DNA from: Taiwanofungus camphoratus | Lineage: Eukaryota > Basidiomycota > Agaricomycetes > Polyporales > Taiwanofungaceae | Length of the DNA: 64,000 nt | Reading direction: 5' to 3' | Assembly: GCA_003999685.1 (NCBI GenBank) | Contig: CP021225.1 | Coordinates: 1,984,001 to 2,048,000 of the forward strand | Part shown: positions 23,621-35,907 of the stretch, piece after piece | Layout of the letters: the number at the start of each line of letters is the position of its first letter | Numbering within the stretch: position 1 is the first letter of the stretch | Position numbers and translations under genes: made by a program | The notes under the pieces: model-generated | Told to the model about the DNA's origin: nothing | Databases searched by the model: none | The model's input: only the letters and a program-made list of their open reading frames with translations

Positions 23621-25708
23621 CTACCTCTTTCCTTTTCTGCCCTTTTTATTGCCCTGAGGTCCTTCGACAGCCGATGCATGTCCCGAGGAGTTGATGTGGG
23701 CAAACAACTTGGTGCGACTTTCAAATTCGGAATTGCAGATGTTACATCGCTGATAGCGATCCGAGAAGTTCAGTGGAAGAAGAATGACTGAACGAGTCTC
23801 GTACCAGCTTAGTCGCGAGATCGCTCCCACGAGCCTTCTTCTCTACCTCCCTTGCGCGCCTCTTTTCTCGCTTCGACAGCTCAGGCTGCTTAAGCTGGCC
23901 ATTGGTGGTGTGAGATACACCAGCATCTTCCTGCGGCTCTTCAACTTCGGGCTGGAGACTAGTAGAAGACGGTGCCTCCGCATTGACCTCGACGTCCTGT
24001 TTCCAAAATTTATCCCTTCTCTCCGTCTTCGAGATCAATTCTGGAGAGGGTGGCCTTGGCTTCTTAGTCTTTCCCTTCGTCCGCGTTCCGGGCTTATGTG
24101 TGCCCACTGGTTCTTCTGCCCCACGTCCGGAAACATGTTGTGGCGGTGTACCAGTGTCCTCAACTGGTAACGACGATTCTCCAAAATTTGGCGATCTTGG
24201 TGGCTCCTCTTCCGTCTCTCCTTCCACTGCGGCCTCGGCCTCGTTCTCTGCTAAATCAGCTCCCCCATCCTCTGCTTCAACCCCACCGAGCCCGAGGCCT
24301 TCATCGTCTTCTTCCATCTGCTTCCTGAGCATCTCTACAGCCTTCATATGCTTCTTACTACGCTCATGGCTGTCCCACGCAGCTTCGCTGCGGAAGCTCT
24401 TCCCACAAGCGACGCACTCCCACTCTTCAGGGTCTTCTGTACCCTCCGCTGCGGCCCACTCAAGGTCCGCTGCATCCTCCCCTCTTGCGGCCTTCTGCCA
24501 CTCTTGTTCGACGAAAGTTTGAGCGGAAGGCCCAGCTGACGGCGCTGTGCGGGACACAGGTGTCCGTGCACCCGAGACTGGTGCAGATGATTGCGATTGA
24601 CGTGACAAGTGTGCTTTACGCCGAGGGTCGCGTTTGCGGATGAAGGCTGCCAGCGCCTAGAATTTGTTTCTGAAAAGCTGCTAATCTCGATGAACCACGA
24701 ACGCTTACCCTAACTGTATCATTGTACTCCCTACGAGCATCATCTCGAGCTTTTTTATTGTCTCTCTCCATGAGCCTGCATAACACGTCAATGATTGAGA
24801 GTATCGGATGCTGTGGAGATCGCCATCACCTGCGAACGGGACGGTCAGGAGCGTCTGAAGTATCCCAAGTGTCCACCCAATTGAAATCCTTGTTCGTGGC
24901 AAATTTAAGCCAGTATGTGTAGAATGTCCGTGCTATTTCGCTCTTCGAGGCGAGCGCCCAAGACCATGTCGAATAACCGAATGACGGGAACTCCAGGTCA
25001 ACGTACTGAGACTCATCGTGAGCTAGTCGGTCGAAGAGATTGCGATAGATAGTGAAGAAGCTCTGACAAACAGCATGAGCATAGGCTAAGCAAACAGAGA
25101 CAAAGAAAAGTAATACGTTAGGTCCATCGTCATAGCCAGTGTAAATAGATGCATCAAAAAATTGGGATAGATGTCGGACAGTCAGCCCGCGATCGCGGGC
25201 TCGGGGAGGCGGTGCCCCTCTCTTGATATCCTCAAATACTGTCTGTGCATCCGGCTCGGGAACCAGAGAAGCCCTGTGACTGTCGTACCAAGCCCTCTCC
25301 TACTTGTAGACGTGGTCAGACCACACGGTGAGGGAACCAGAAAGGAGACTCACTTGTTCGTCGCTCAGGACCTATATTGCAGGCGTTATAATTAAAAGAG
25401 TTATCCAGAATGAGATCTGCCTGTAATCCGCACCTCGTAGGCTTGTTGTAACGTTGCGAATCGTTTTGTAGCACCTTCTACATCGTCATGGTTTTTATCC
25501 GGGTGGTGTAGTAAAGCCAATCTGCGAAACGAGCGCTGGACGTAACACGAGAGATTAGATAGGGTACAGACAAACGTTGAGAAAAGCGCACTCTGATTTC
25601 ATCAGCGGTCGCAGATTCGTCTACTTCAAGGAGGGAATAGTAATCTGACACCCCGCCTGCACCAGTGGTGTCGTTACTATCGTGAGGCTTCGATTCGGCA
25701 TTTCCCAT
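23621..25708 (-). CDS. J-domain protein of the JJJ1/DNAJC21 type
   Basis: Cochaperone acting in cytosolic 60S ribosome maturation (release of Arx1 in yeast, by family knowledge). The N-terminal J domain shows [35 protein letters not shown] with the HPD triad, and a following AYEVLSDEQ. The middle part includes [12 protein letters not shown] and [12 protein letters not shown]. Two zinc fingers of the U1/C2H2-like kind follow: [19 protein letters not shown] and [19 protein letters not shown], the typical Jjj1 arrangement. Between them lies a long acidic, Pro-rich stretch. Introns are GT-AG; the last is 23750-23804. The start is the ATG at 25706-25708 ([10 protein letters not shown]). It is head to head with TIM13, 263 bp between starts. 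Confidence 0.9.
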
Positions 25709-25971
25709 TCCGTCTCTTCAAGGTCAGTTGAGACAACGTGAAAATCTGACAATGCAGGATTTATCGCACAGGCGTTACTTACTGTAAGTCTATGAAGAGA
25801 GCGTAAGAAGTAGAAAGTGAGCGCGCCCGTTATGGTGTGCGCACGTGATCTATTCAGTTCGGCCTTGATTTCGCTGGCCCCAGCGATGAAGTCCCTTACA
25901 AGCCTAAGGTCCTTTACTCCTTCCCTGACCACTTCAGCGGACACTCTTGACCACGGAGTCCAACAAAAACA

Positions 25972-26483
25972 ATGTCTTCGATCTTTGGCTCTACCGGCAC
26001 CTCGTCGCCTGCAGGTGTGGTTGCTCCCATTTACTTTTTGTGCTGTGTGTGAATTATGTGCTTGCAGACATGGCGGCACGCAAGGAAGCAGTGATGAACT
26101 CCGTACGAAGCGAAATTGCTCTGGCGAATGCTCAGGAGCTCATCAATGTGTGTGCCATTTGAAATCAAGACTGACATGCTTCATACTTTTCGTTTCAACA
26201 GAAAACGAACGAGAAGTGTTACGCAAAATGTGTACCAAAGCCCGGGTCATCCTTGTCAAGCTCAGAAGAGGTTTGCACTACCCATTGTTGTATGAGAGTT
26301 TGCTGACGCGTCTCTATGATGCAGACATGCCTGGCACGGTGTCTAGACCGCTACATGGAAGCATGTGAGTCCTATACTTCGTGCATGCGATGCATCTCCA
26401 CAACTAAACACGCCAATACAGTCAATATTGTCAGCAGAACCTACATCGCTCGCATAAGTAAAGAGCGTCTTGACCGTCAATAG
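25972..26483 (+). CDS. TIM13: Small Tim chaperone TIM13
   Basis: Mitochondrial intermembrane-space chaperone, acting with Tim8 to pass hydrophobic precursors to the inner membrane. Five exons: 25972-26014, 26068-26147, 26202-26270, 26325-26364 and 26422-26483. The joined protein of about 97 residues has the twin CX3C pattern: CYAKC, a spacer VPKPGSSLSSSEET, then CLARC, followed by LDRYMEAFNIVSRTYIAR. VRSEIALANAQELIN before the first Cys pair is typical of Tim13. It shares its upstream region with the JJJ1-like gene. Confidence 0.93.
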
Positions 26484-27700
26484 ACTTCGTGGACTGCTGC
26501 TACCTGCATGTTACATACACCCGCGTAGCGCGATAATACTCTGCTCACCCACTCAGCTTAATGTCACCTTAATGTGATCCGCCACTTCGCATCCACTAAG
26601 ATTTGACGAGATCATTTAAGATGGTGAACGAACTCGTCGTGGCGGTCCGAGGGCCCTTATAGTACACGTGAATCATTCCGTTGGAATCTCGTGGCGTATG
26701 TTGTTTTGCAAATTTCACGCATTCAGACATAGCTATAACGGACACATCCCGGTATTACGGGTTTTTGAAGACGGTCAAGGTGACTTTCTACCATCTGAGC
26801 ACGTTTTGTTCTGAGATAATACTTACAACTTTCGCAACTTAGAACGACTGCGTAAGTGGTTTTATTGAATATGTTCTATCTACTGGTTCCCGACCAGCAT
26901 GTTGCGTTTGGTGAGATCTATCATGACAGACTTCGGTTTATTAGGTCTACTACACGCTCCTAAAGACATCTGACCTTGTGCTATACAGTGTTGGAGAATC
27001 TGGTTCGAGCGAACTAGGAAGAATGCTTAAAAATCTTGGTTGATGCTGCTAACTCACTGTGTCTTTCAACTTCGTGATGGCAAATGCCTGCTCGACAAGG
27101 AAAGGAATGGATTGACTGCGCCGAGGTACTAAGCCAGCACCCACGAAGACGGCTCGTACCTGCATTCGTCCACGGTTGATGACCGCTGTACCTACGTTGT
27201 TCGTGAGTGTAATGCTTCTCCATGGGACACTACAGGATTGCTGCTTGAATTTGCATCCATCAAATTTTCGCCTATATTCAACATGCACTTATCAAGGCCA
27301 AACGAGCAGTTTCGATAACATGGTAGACCCGCAAAAAGATTACATGTCGTAGCCTATACTTGCCTTTGCAACCTCTTGCAATGTGGGGACATTCAACGCG
27401 GGATCGCAACATGTCTAACTGGAACAGTGACCGTAGGTAAGTGAGTTCACGCGACATATCAAGCGACCCCATCACGGTTCACGGCCAAGGTGCATTCCGA
27501 GGACCAGTAACCGGTCATCACTTTCCATACGCTGTCGTGGTAGGGGAGATGGCTCCTAATCATTGGCTAGGAGCGCAAAGTAGGACAGATGGCTGAACAA
27601 ACAAAAACATGATAACGATCCGAACAACCTATCGTTAACAGTTCTCATTTTGTGTACAATTTTACCATGTAGTCTAGTCTGTATTCCTATTGGCCTACCT
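26484..27700. other. 1.2-kb stretch without a supported gene
   Basis: Between TIM13 and the 3' end of UBA4. Frames are below 80 codons. One minus-strand frame (27049-27288) has a segment PWRSITLTNN...AVINRG that faintly recalls the W-R...INRG block of the DUF4139 gene at 9.2 kb, so a degraded fragment is possible but unproven. No RNA gene seen. Confidence 0.35.
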
Positions 27701-29504
27701 TCAGTACACAGGGAACGCCTGGTCAACCTCCCTAGCCCACGCTCTTAGTCCTCCTACCAGATCCTTCACTATTCCTGTCGCACCCGCATTGCGGAGTGCC
27801 TCTACAGCAAGTTGTGAATCGTTTCCTAGGCGGCATATCAGGTACGTCTCCGTTGCATCAATTCGCGAGGCCGTGCTGGCTTCCGGTGAGCTAGATTCCG
27901 GTGAGCTAGAGCCGGGAAGATAAGAAGAGGGATTAGCAACGAGATCTTTGACAGGTACATCTGGGATTATAGAGACCAGTCTAAATCAAAAGCACTACTA
28001 GGACTAGAAGAGGAGATGGTGTACTGATGGACCCTTCAATATGGCAAATGCCAAATTCTGTGCGCGGCCGGACGTCAATGATTCGCACTTTGTGCTTTGA
28101 ATCCAAAATTTGTTTAAGTTCCTGAATAGCTATTCGTCAGCGCTGCCTGTATAAGGTATCAATGTTTGAGCACTCACCGGGGCGCGAATCCGGCTGCCCG
28201 AGTTTCCCTCCTCGAGTCCCCTCGCCTCCCAGTCCGGACGCTGTCCGCCGCAAAAAGCGACGTAGTCTGTCTCGTCAATCGCACCTACCTTCTCGCCCTC
28301 CGTGCCGCACGCGGGACATGTTGGTCGTCGCGAACGGAGCTTGATGTTGCGAAAGGGCGGAGAGCTGAGCGCGGAGTACAGGACCATTGTTGGCGTGCTA
28401 TCTGTCGCGCCCAGACGGAGAGATTTTAGTCAGACCGTCGCGCTCGAAGACGTCGAAGCCGGCTTCCGCACCACGCAAACCAGTCATGATTTTGATTGCC
28501 TCCATCGCCTGTAAATTTCCGATAACGCCCGTGACTACGCCGAGCACGCCCAATTCTTCACAACTGCCCGCAGTCTCTGGGGCAGGCGGTCGGGGGAACA
28601 AGCACCTGAAACACGGGCCCTTGCCAGGGCCGAGATTGTAAGTGCACAGTTGGCCGTCGAACTGCTGAGCCGCGCCGCTGACGAGCGGGCGGCCGAGGCG
28701 CACGGCAGAGTCGGAAAGGAGGTAACGGGTAGGGAGGTTGTCGGTGCAATCGAGGATAAGGTCGTATGGCGCGAGGAGGGAGAGCGCGTTTTGGGACGTG
28801 AGGGCGCAGGTGATAGCATCCACCTGTATGCGAGAGTTTATTCTATTAGGAGAGGGAGCGTTAGTGTGCTCTCAGGAGAAAGCGGAGGGGAGAACAGCAC
28901 TGTTTGACAGCTTCGACGGCAGAGAGGGCCTTGGGCATGCCTACTCTAGCTTCGATATGCAAGATCTGACGTTGAAGATTTGAGATTTCGACAGTATCAT
29001 GGTCTATGATACATATTCGGCCTGAAAGATAGTGTTCAATCTTGTATGAATATGTACAGAGTCAAAGACAATCTGCGGACGCACCCACTCCCGCTGCCGC
29101 TAAGTATTGGATAGCAGGACATCCAAGGCCTCCTGCGCCGACTACGACCACAGAAGCCTGTCGTAGTTTCAGTTGTCCTTGATTCTCTCAATCAGTATCT
29201 GAGGGCTCTCATATCATAAATAGTAGGAAGTACCTGGTAGACCGAACCCATCTAGGATCATTTGTCTGCCATACCTTCGGTAGTCCTCAAGTGGCAAGCC
29301 TGGACTTCCTTCAGATAAGATGTTCGCCATACTTGATCTCACTAGAGCATCAGGAATAAACGCGCTGTAATTGCCTAGGTGTGGTGACTGTATACTAGGC
29401 ACATTTGTTTCCCGAGCTATCGAATACAACTCTGGTCGCTCGAGCTCACGATCTGCCACCTCTCTGTGGCCTTGATCATCGAACTCATCAAGTTGAACTA
29501 CCAT
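27701..29504 (-). CDS. UBA4: Ubiquitin-like protein activator UBA4 (MOCS3-like)
   Basis: Adenylyltransferase and sulfurtransferase that activates Urm1 for tRNA thiolation and protein urmylation, and in many fungi also the molybdopterin synthase small subunit. The E1-like half shows [18 protein letters not shown], the Rossmann loop [28 protein letters not shown] and the [15 protein letters not shown] block. [18 protein letters not shown] holds conserved cysteines, and CPACGT supplies the second zinc pair. The C-terminal rhodanese domain begins [20 protein letters not shown] and carries the active-site loop [10 protein letters not shown]. At least five introns are needed; one has a GTCTGA donor and is about 40 nt. 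The start ATG is at 29502-29504. It is head to head with APC10, only 146 bp apart. Confidence 0.93.
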
Positions 29505-29650
29505 TCTCAAGTTGGGGTGATGCCACTACTATACGTTGAACTTGTGGCGGCCGAAACTTGCACAAGAGCTAGTCGGACTCGAACCTCATCTGCTTCTAGA
29601 CCTCAGACCTCCTTTAGACGCATTGTTCCTTTCGACTCACAATCTCCAGA

Positions 29651-30568
29651 ATGATGAGTGTAAGTGCGGCAGGTCCTTTGGGTATCAACTATGTCGGGCA
29701 ACATGCGCCGCTACCTGCGGACGGTGTCCCACTCATGCACGCAGGTATGTTACGGTATCTTTCACTTCACGGCCTGTCTGAGGTGACACCCATGTTCTTC
29801 AGGTCGGAAACCACCTCAACTACCGTGGCCAGACATCGGTCATCTCGCGAAGTGGTCGGTTTCATCCTACAAGTTTGGATTTGGGCCCGAATGCCTGCGC
29901 GACGGCGACCCGGACAGCTTTTGGCAGTAAGCCACATTGCTTTTACCTCGCCATTGGCGGGTATTCACGAGTACATAGTTCGGATGGCCCTCAACCGCAC
30001 TTCATCACCGTTGAGTTCCCGCGCAAGGTCCCCATCCAGGTACGCATCCAAGATTTGTTCCCAACAGCTCGTCTTGAGTGTGTCGGTATCCACTCCTTAC
30101 AGAAAATTAGTATCTACCTTAGTTTTCCGCTTGATGATTCCTATACCCCTGCAACTATCGCCGTTCGCGCGGGTACGGGACCAAGTGATCTTCAAGATGT
30201 CCGGGTTGTCACACTTGACAAGCCAGATGGTTGGATCACATTCGATGTTTCCGCTGAGCCCAGCGAGGACGGTGATGGCTTGTGCGTACCAATTTCGAAT
30301 TCCACACATACCCTCTAACCTCCAACCCCATTCTTCAGCAAACCCGTTTATGCCTATGTCCTTCAAGTGTACATCCTTGCGAATCATATGAATGGCAAAG
30401 ACACTCATGTTCGCGGTTTACACGTCCTCGGACCTCTAGAGTAGGACCTCTTCGTATCTGTTTCGAAATAATACTGATTCTGGTGCCACATTTAGCGACA
30501 TGACAGGCCAGGAAGATCCATTCCCTTTTGTATCACCGAAATTCAAGATGTATGAATGTATCCGATGA
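29651..30568 (+). CDS. APC10: Anaphase-promoting complex subunit 10 (DOC1)
   Basis: DOC-domain substrate co-receptor of the APC/C ubiquitin ligase. Joined exons give DIGHLAKWSVSSYKFGFG, LRDGDPDSFWHSDGPQPHF, VEFPRKVPIQKISIYLSF, DSYTPATIAVRAG, DKPDGWITFDV, YILANHMNGKDTHVRGLHV and the C-terminal FKMYECIR. These follow human APC10 block by block. The C-terminal Ile-Arg is the motif that docks onto a TPR subunit. Introns include CA/GTAAGC...TAG, ending before TTCGGATGG, and a late one from the TAGA/GTAGGA site. The start is one of two adjacent ATGs at 29651 or 29654. It converges on the WHIM/PHD gene. Confidence 0.92.
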
Positions 30569-30849
30569 AGGTACCATTGTGTATAATGGCCACAGCGAAT
30601 GGCATGATTGATGTCTTTGGAGCGTACCCCGTATAATAGAGTATGAACAACAATGTTCTCTTAGCATCTGCACTGACTGGGTCTTCCGAGTGCGCTCGAT
30701 TATGAGTATCATTACAACATCTACATTACAAAATAATATAAGAACGTTAGACACTAGACACTAGAGTGACAGACAAAAAGGTCCAAAGAGTGCTGCAAGA
30801 TATCAGAAAATCCATCCACCATAAAGTAATTTTTACACTCTAACCCGAA

Positions 30850-33800
30850 TTACGACGCCGACGAATAGTGATATGAAGGTGCACCTCCCATCGGATGGTG
30901 TTCTGTGTGCATGGTTGGATAATCGCGGTTCACGTATGTCTCGCTGCTATTCTGTGGATGTAAATGGACGTTGTGATGCCACCCGTTATGTTGACCGTTG
31001 GAAATTCCTTGCATAAATGTCAAAGATTCCGCAGCAGCGCGGGCAGCACTATCGCTGGTACTGTAGCCGTTCGCGCCCGTTCCCCATTGTGAATTAGCAA
31101 TAGGTTGAACAGGTCCTTGAGCCGTTCCATATGGTTGAGTTTGGGTTATCGGCGAGCCCTGCGGAACCGCATTGAGCGGTGACTTCCCGATGCGATCAAA
31201 TGCCCTTACCTGATACGCTGGTGGGATCCTGTTGTTGGCATACGACCCACCATTATGTGAATATTGTGATATAAATTGCACAGATTGGGGCGCCCTCGCA
31301 TTCATACTATCCATAGGGGGATACCCGTTCGCCCACGAAGTAGACTGAACAGGCGATTGCTGAGATGCGCGGACGGTTGAGAAAGCGCGCTGGTCCGGCT
31401 GGTAGTGGGCGAATGTAAGTCCTGAACGGGATTGCTGTGGCCGGGTGTGCACAGGCTGCGGAGGAACGTTGTTCTGCGCATATTGTTCATGACCGTAGCT
31501 CACTCCATTTTGATTGGGCTGGCGTGTAAGGAAGCGTACGTCAGATGTCGATTGAGCATACAGATCACGGTTAAAAGGAGTGGAAGCAGTTTTCTGTGGA
31601 AGTATTGCAGGATTAGATGACCGCTGAGACCATTCTGGTTGAGCCATCGAGGTACTTGGAGGTGGATTGTAACCTAGTCCGCTGAGTGCTCTTGCACGAC
31701 AACGTTGACAATAGAATTGTCCGACATCCCAATTTCTCCTCGGACGCCCCGCTTGCTGATCAGCACGATCATGACATGTAATATGCTGCCACTTCGCGCA
31801 AGCTCCGCAGGACACCATCGGTAAACCATCGTCCTTAGCAATTTTGTTTCAACAGACAGATAGCAGAAGATGATCTGAACTCATACCACGTTGATTCCAT
31901 GTTTATGACATATCTCACAATCCAATACCCAATTTGGAGTCTGCACGCCGCTCGGTGTTGTTACCGTGCTGAGTTGAACCGAGTCAGTAGAATGAGTACC
32001 GTTGATGGCGGGAGTCGTGGTAGACTGTCGATCCGAGGCTGTATCTTTGGCTCTGACATATTATTCAATACCTCAGAAATTTCCTTGATTAAGGTACACA
32101 ACACACCTCGCCTCAGCACGCTCTTGCTTTGCACGCGCCCGCTGTTCTCGTTCTTCTCGTTCAATCCTCCGCTGCTCACGCGCATGCTCTCTTTTTTCCC
32201 TCTCGGCCTCCTCTTTCTTCACTCGTGCTTCCAACCGCTTTGCACGGGCCATCTTTTCTGCCTCTTCGGCCTTCTTCTTCGCTACCAAGCGAGCTTCCTC
32301 TTTCTCGCTCTCTTTGATTGCAATTCGCGAAGAGCGTTTGCGGTGAACGATTGCTTCTTCTATCTTCCGCTTCCGTTCAACCTCCTAGGAGTTACACAGG
32401 TATAAGCAGCTTCCTTCGACGAGGTAGTAAAAAAAGTATACCCTGAGTTCCGCAGTGACAGCGGGTACTATGTGCTGGGACAGAACCTTATAAAGTGCCT
32501 TCTCCAAATAATGTGTCGCCTGTTCAAAGCGTTCCGCAATGTGTTCCCATTCGTATAATGTAACACATAGCTGCTGGGGATCAGCTCAACATCGTTGAAG
32601 AGCATGTGTCATATTCTCACCGTTTCCCATTCTACAAAATCTGTTGGCATTCGGGAAGCGTCATCAATAAATACCTCTTCAATAGCATTTTCCTTCTTGC
32701 AGTTGTTCGCGGGTATAGGTGGGTCTGCGCGTTTCTTCGATCTTGTTTTGCGGCCTCCGGAATTCTCGCCGTTCGGTTGGATGTGCGGTTGGTCCTGCCT
32801 TTCCTTCTCCGCGACTCCTCCGTCCACCTCTTCGGACAACTCCGTGAGTTCGCTAGCATTCTCGTCACTTTCCAAGCCAGTCTTCAGCTCTTCAGTCACC
32901 GGACCAGATGCCTCGGCTGGCGCCTCTACAGCTTCCTCCTCCCTTGCCTTCTCCTTGTCTCTACTCTTACCGCTGGCAGCGGACTCTGCCTGAGGGGTGA
33001 CCGTCTCCTGAAGCCATTCTTCCGGAATTTGCTGCCACTCGTCTTCGTCTTTGGATGTCGCTCCCCTCAGCCTTGCACTCGTCCTCGTGCCCACAGCTGC
33101 TTTCCTAGGTGACCTCGATGGAGAAGTCTGGGTTTCTGTTTGACTCTTAGCTTGCCTCGATGTCCGTGAGTTCGACCTTGCAAGTGAGGCAGCCTGTCGC
33201 TGGAACTCTGCTAGCTCCTTCGCTTGCGCGTCGAGTTTCTGGTTCGCCTGCAGTTTCGCCGCACGTGTGCCCTTACTACTCGGTGTCTGGTCAACGGCAG
33301 GTAAAGATGACTGTTGGGTCCGACTGCGGGAAACACGACCACTGATAGGTTGCGTTTGGACACGCTTCCGCTTGGGAGATTTCTGGCTGTCATAATCATA
33401 ATCTTCCTGTTCAACCTTACTTGTGGACGGTTGCGCAGATGCCTTGGCTGTGGGTCGCTTGCGCTTGACGCCCTTGGGCAGTTTAGGCAGTACGCGTTGG
33501 ATCCAGAGACGGTCGGCTACATCCAAAGAATATCAGAGGTGACAGACCCAAACATCTATTGAGTCTGCAGCTTACGGCCAATGAGCCAGTATGCGTTCGT
33601 TTTCGCGTCATATCCAATTGGTTCAATTCGCTGATTATGCATAAGTGAATAGAAGTCAGCCCCAATGTCTAGATGCGTGGAGGGCGGCGTTGCTGTTAGT
33701 GTTACACGTAGAAACGCGACTTACCCATTGTGCTCCTTCATCATCGTCCTTCATTATTGATCTCAAGCGGTGTGGGTTTTGGAACTGCCACTCGATGAGA

Positions 33801-34630
33801 AAATGCAATGAGTCGAGCTTCACTAGCATCGGGAGGTCACACCAATCTTTGCTCTCTTCCTGCTCCTCATTCTCTTGGACCGATTCAACTGTATCTTCCT
33901 TCTTTACCAAAACTCCTTCGGGAGGCTCGCTTTTCGCTGTTTCAGGTTCGGGAGTATTGTCTGCAATCTTTTCCGAGCGTTCCGGTTGGCCTTCAGCTTG
34001 TTGATATATATCAGCATTCGAATCGACAGCCACAGGTTCCTTAGACGGTCGACTATGACTGCCCTCCGCAACACTATTCTGTTCAAGCACTGAGGCTTCC
34101 CTTGAAGACTCGCGTGAGGGCGCTTTAGGTTCAGGTCCAATTGGATTTGCCTCTGGATCACGCTTCATATACTGCTTGCGCAAGGCAGTCTGCCAGGTAT
34201 CAATTCTGTCTTACAACATAATAAGGAGAGTACATAACAAATGCATTGGAAACACGAACGTGATCTTTCTGTCCTGGGTGAGCGTGTAAAGTAGTCTCTG
34301 CATTATACGCGGTAAGTAGAGCGTCGTAGAACGTGCAAAGTCGTCTTCAACGTCCTGTTCGGATGAACGGTCAGCAGAGCGCCACAACACGGCCTTGAAT
34401 CAACGGCATCGGGGAAGACTAACGGCCAGGGTGACATCGCCCATGGCGAGTAACGGTGCGAATGTATAGAAAAATTGGCTGAAGACGGCCCATTTCCATT
34501 GTCGTCTGAGTAGCTGGAGATTCGCGGACCAGGAGGGGTCGGACTGAGCGAGTTGGGAAGGATCTCTGGGCAGAACGGTCGACACAGCAGTCGGGGTCGG
34601 TGTCGCGGGAGTCAAAGTGCGACGAGGCAT
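30850..34630 (-). CDS. WHIM-motif and PHD-finger chromatin protein (Rsf1/CECR2-like)
   Basis: Large multi-exon gene, about nine exons. The start ATG is at 34628-34630 (MPRRTLTPATP). In order come a helical N-terminus (LQLLRRQWKWAVFSQFFYTF), WHIM-type segments (LVKLDSLHFLIEWQFQNPHRL, then IEPIGYDAKTNAYWLIGPDRLWIQR), a long Lys/Ser/Glu-rich basic region, and a charged coiled coil (EEAEREKREHAREQRR). After these is a C4HC3 PHD finger (CEICHKHGINV...MVSCGACAKWQHITCH...FYCQRC) and a Gln/Asn/Ser-rich tail ending YHYSSAS. This order resembles accessory subunits of ISWI-type remodelling complexes, so a nucleosome-remodelling role is likely. The exact orthologue could not be named. All boundaries follow GT-AG introns, though not each was checked to the base. 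Confidence 0.78.
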
Positions 34631-35240
34631 CGGAGGCACAGGCGACCGTCCTTTTTAAAGCAACTGAAGCCGGAGATCAACTAACGAAGTATCTCGATTG
34701 CTGGACAAGTAGCAGGAAACGAAGGTTCACTGAAAACAGCTCGAGTGGTGACAGGTGCCTTCTAGACCGTAGATGTGAATGTGTACAGGGCAAGTTGAAC
34801 AAGGGCTGCTCGTCGTCGACAATGGCAGCGACAGAGGGTACTGGCCAGTATCAATTCGGTTTCGGGTGTTTGCGTTCAACAAATAACTCACGGCCACTCG
34901 GGGAAGAAATCTTACATTTCGTCTGTTTTTATTTCTGTGTAAATAAGTTATTATTTATTTATTCATTCAACCTGCTCGCAACTTCCACTTTCTTCATTCT
35001 ACGTTTCAGACGGGCCCTAGCTGATTTTGATAGCCTTCGCAAGGCCGGTTTTTGGTATCTGGAACGGTCGTAAGGCCGGTCTGTCCTGCCACCGTAATAA
35101 TTGTACGTACGTTGCACCACTCGCGACCAATTCTGGTAGTTCCTTTCGGCATAAAGTCACCCTCATATACGCCACCTTATGTTGCCTCAAACTACAAGAG
35201 CGTCACACTGGATGTCAGACAATATTACACTCTACTGCAC
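34631..35240. other. Spacer between PHD gene start and Alba-like gene end
   Basis: Contains the presumed promoter and 5' UTR of the WHIM/PHD gene and an AT-rich tract around 34920-35000 that may be the 3' region of the Alba-like gene. No further gene seen. Confidence 0.45.
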
Positions 35241-35824
35241 TCACTGCCGTTTCCCCCGCAGTGCGAGTGCAAGCGCATCGAGTCTATCCTGCTCTGCATC
35301 TGCCGCCGTCTCGTTCGAGTTGTCTTCCTCTAGCGCGCCGAGCTCGTTGTACTGGTGTAGTCCTGATAGCTTTCCTGCTTCGGCGAGCACAGGATCCAAC
35401 GTCTTCAAATACTCCCGCTTGATTATCTCGACTACGGAGATGAGGCGGGGGATAGTAGACATCGAAGTGGGCATCCGTGCTTCCCTCTTCGGATTAGCTG
35501 ATGTCGTTGCTTGCGGTACACTTTCTCCGGCGATCCCGCCCTCAACGGATTCAGTGACGGGTCCTGTGTCTACTACCTTGCCATTGTCCGCAGGTAGCGT
35601 GTGCAGGGTCAAGGGTCTGTCCTCGTTGTTCTATTACTATCCGGGTCAGCGGAAACAGCATTGGCGGAAAGTCTTTCATCACTTACCTGGAGAAAATCCA
35701 AGGCAAATGTTACCCAGGCTTGTATTTTCCCATGATTGGTGATTCTCATTTCGTAGGCTGTGGAAATGGGACCTTCTGCCTCTGTTTGGATTTCAATCGT
35801 GTCCTGTGCGTTCATAGAAGCCAT
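35241..35824 (-). CDS. Alba-like nucleic-acid-binding protein
   Basis: Small two-exon gene. Exon 1 ends with LQ before a GTAAGT donor near 35688, and the acceptor AATAG gives NNEDRPLTLHTLPA. The segment TNHGKIQAWVTFALDFL and, after a linker, STIPRLISVVEIIKREYLKTL match the first helix and the later helix of the Alba fold found in Rpp20/Rpp25 and Alba proteins. These bind RNA or DNA in RNase P/MRP and other particles. The linker carries a Gly/Ser/Thr-rich insert. The start is the first of two near ATGs (MASMNAQDTIEI). It is in tandem with the hydrolase and the PHD gene. The fold call is from pattern only. Confidence 0.6.
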
Positions 35825-35907
35825 TATCGTTTATTCTGAGTAGCCTCAAGCGTCGCTACTTAAAAATGTTATTTATGATATTACTAATACAAAGATAAGT
35901 CCGAAAA

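Noticed and set aside
27049-27288. Faint similarity to the W-R...INRG block of the DUF4139 gene
   Set aside because: Too short and weak to call a gene fragment without an alignment.
29575-29650. GGTTCGAGTCC on the minus strand as a possible tRNA T-arm
   Set aside because: Flanking bases do not form a T-stem or acceptor stem, and there is no A-box at the right distance.
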